Positions 63,095 to 64,000 of a DNA stretch of 64,000 nucleotides are shown in pieces. Position numbers and translations under genes: made by a program. The DNA comes from Celeribacter baekdonensis. GTDB taxonomy: Bacteria; Pseudomonadota; Alphaproteobacteria; Rhodobacterales; Rhodobacteraceae. Numbering within the stretch: the stretch's first letter is position 1; the number at the start of each line of letters is the position of its first letter. The notes under the pieces are model-generated. The model was not told the DNA's origin. It ran no database searches and saw only the letters and a list, made by a program, of their open reading frames with translations. The stretch is taken from assembly GCF_003047105.1 (NCBI RefSeq), contig NZ_CP028475.1, forward strand, positions 186,001 through 250,000, in the 5' to 3' direction.

Positions 63095-64000
63095 TTAGTT
63101 CGGCAAAGATTTCATCGCATTCGCGGCCACAATCATCGGGCGAAAGGTGAACACGTCGCGGGTGGTTGCGTCGACATCGACCTTGACCCAATGCACGTTC
63201 GGGGAGCCAAATGTCTGAACACGGGTGAAATTGGCCAACATGTGGGATGCGTTCGGCAGCGGCTTGTCCATTTTAAAGTAATGGGTGTCGCCATGGACCA
63301 AAACGACTTGGCCGTCGAAGGCTTCGGTCTGAGCCATCAGCGCGTCGAGGAAGGCGGCATAGCCTTCTTTGCCCGACAGGCGGCTTTCGTCGTCATCCTC
63401 GGTCTCAGGAATGTCAAAGCCCATGTCAGCCTGAAGCACGATCATGATGCCCATGTCACCGGCGTCTTTGGCCATGGCAAAGGACTCGGTCAGCCAGGCG
63501 ATGTTTGCGGCATCGCGCTCTTTGTACTCCGCGTTGTCAGCGGCACATTGCTCTGCGGTGCGTTCGCTTTTTTTGGTACAGGCCGCGTCATCGACGACCA
63601 TGTTGTTGTTGGACCCCGGCACGTTGAGGCCCACAAACATGGCCCCATCACGGCTGTAGCGGGTGTTCTCGGCATAGGCTTCGCCCGGTGTGCCTTGGTG
63701 CTCAACCGGCATCTTGGTTGCGCCAAAGGTGTCGAGGGTGTTGAACATCGTCTGGCGGATATGGCTCAGGCGCTCAAGGTTGTCCCAGCCACCGTTGTTG
63801 GTGCGATGACAATCGGTCCATTCGTTGTCGCCGGGCACATAGATGACCGGGGCGCTGAGGCTGTCAAACATGGTGATCGCATCGGTATAGATCGCATCGG
63901 TGCACTCAGAAGACCCGTCTTTGATATCACCATCATACATGGAAAAGGCGATGTCTGAGGCGTTGATATCCGCGATCAGCGCGGGAATAAACGGGGCGTC
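63095..64000 (-). CDS. Metallophosphoesterase-like protein, N-terminus beyond the window
   Basis: The frame is open to base 64000, so the start is outside; about 300 residues are seen. Calcineurin-type features: GDIKDGSS, VIYVPGDNEWTD (the GDNE metal motif), and VLVHGDTHYFKMD (GDTH). It has a helical insert rich in Asp/Glu and two Cys (AACTKKSERTAEQCAADNAE). Probably exported or periplasmic, but the signal region is not visible. Substrate unknown. Confidence 0.8.
   Translation of the reverse strand, partial: DAPFIPALIADINASDIAFSMYDGDIKDGSSECTDAIYTDAITMFDSLSAPVIYVPGDNEWTDCHRTNNGGWDNLERLSHIRQTMFNTLDTFGATKMPVEHQGTPGEAYAENTRYSRDGAMFVGLNVPGSNNNMVVDDAACTKKSERTAEQCAADNAEYKERDAANIAWLTESFAMAKDAGDMGIMIVLQADMGFDIPETEDDDESRLSGKEGYAAFLDALMAQTEAFDGQVVLVHGDTHYFKMDKPLPNASHMLANFTRVQTFGSPNVHWVKVDVDATTRDVFTFRPMIVAANAMKSLPN

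Overview
The window looks like a chromosomal segment of an alphaproteobacterium of the Rhodobacteraceae (Roseobacter-like). The evidence is a propionyl-CoA carboxylase / methylmalonyl-CoA mutase neighbourhood with a PccR-type regulator, a short alphaproteobacterial prolyl-tRNA synthetase, an HdaA-like DnaA homologue, a GTTC-N7-GTTC LexA box and the codon use. I see no plasmid, prophage, insertion sequence or CRISPR signature.

Bases 1-15500 hold propionate assimilation and housekeeping. A truncated pccR is followed by a frameshifted Bcr/CflA-type exporter, a META-domain envelope protein, pccB with four small downstream genes, a candidate structured RNA, a small lipoprotein, pccA, a LexA-controlled Y-family polymerase, methylmalonyl-CoA mutase and a frameshifted nhaA. 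PccB, PccA and the mutase carry out most of propionyl-CoA to succinyl-CoA conversion. Bases 15600-33100 are mainly core genes: ppx, hdaA, an AI-2E exporter, proS followed by a 34-bp tandem repeat of its own 3' end, lolC/lolD, an AT-rich BRCT protein, parE, ppk2 and small enzymes. Bases 33300-35520 form an EF-hand protein plus ECF sigma / putative anti-sigma / metal-sensor-like cluster.

Bases 35600-45730 are signalling: a PleD-like diguanylate cyclase, an H-NOX-like protein (lacking the usual heme-ligand histidine) translationally coupled to a second diguanylate cyclase, then a LuxR-type response regulator, a FIST-domain (NosP-type) sensor and a NahK/ErcS'-type hybrid kinase in one operon.

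Bases 45760-60470 are the most interesting part: a quinoprotein alcohol-oxidation island. It holds a PQQ alcohol dehydrogenase with the Asp-x-Asp signature of lanthanide enzymes, a PedF-like cytochrome, a second cytochrome c, a MoxJ-like binding protein, PedA1/A2/B/C-type ABC transporter genes, a NosR-like flavo/iron-sulfur membrane protein with its ApbE flavin transferase, a Sel1-repeat protein, and a NitT/TauT-type ABC transporter split to both edges of the island. The element CTACGACC-WW-GGTCG (full or half) recurs about ten times in five intergenic regions of the island; it is a candidate operator for the adjacent response regulator. One of these regions also has a perfect FNR box. The island therefore appears to be a regulon joining a FIST/hybrid-kinase sensor, oxygen control, metal or substrate uptake and periplasmic alcohol oxidation.

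The window ends with tRNA-Glu, phaC and a partial metallophosphatase. Four otherwise conserved genes (MFS exporter, DUF6497-like gene, nhaA, pedA2-like) each carry a -1 frameshift at or beside a short homopolymer, which suggests systematic sequence error as much as gene decay.
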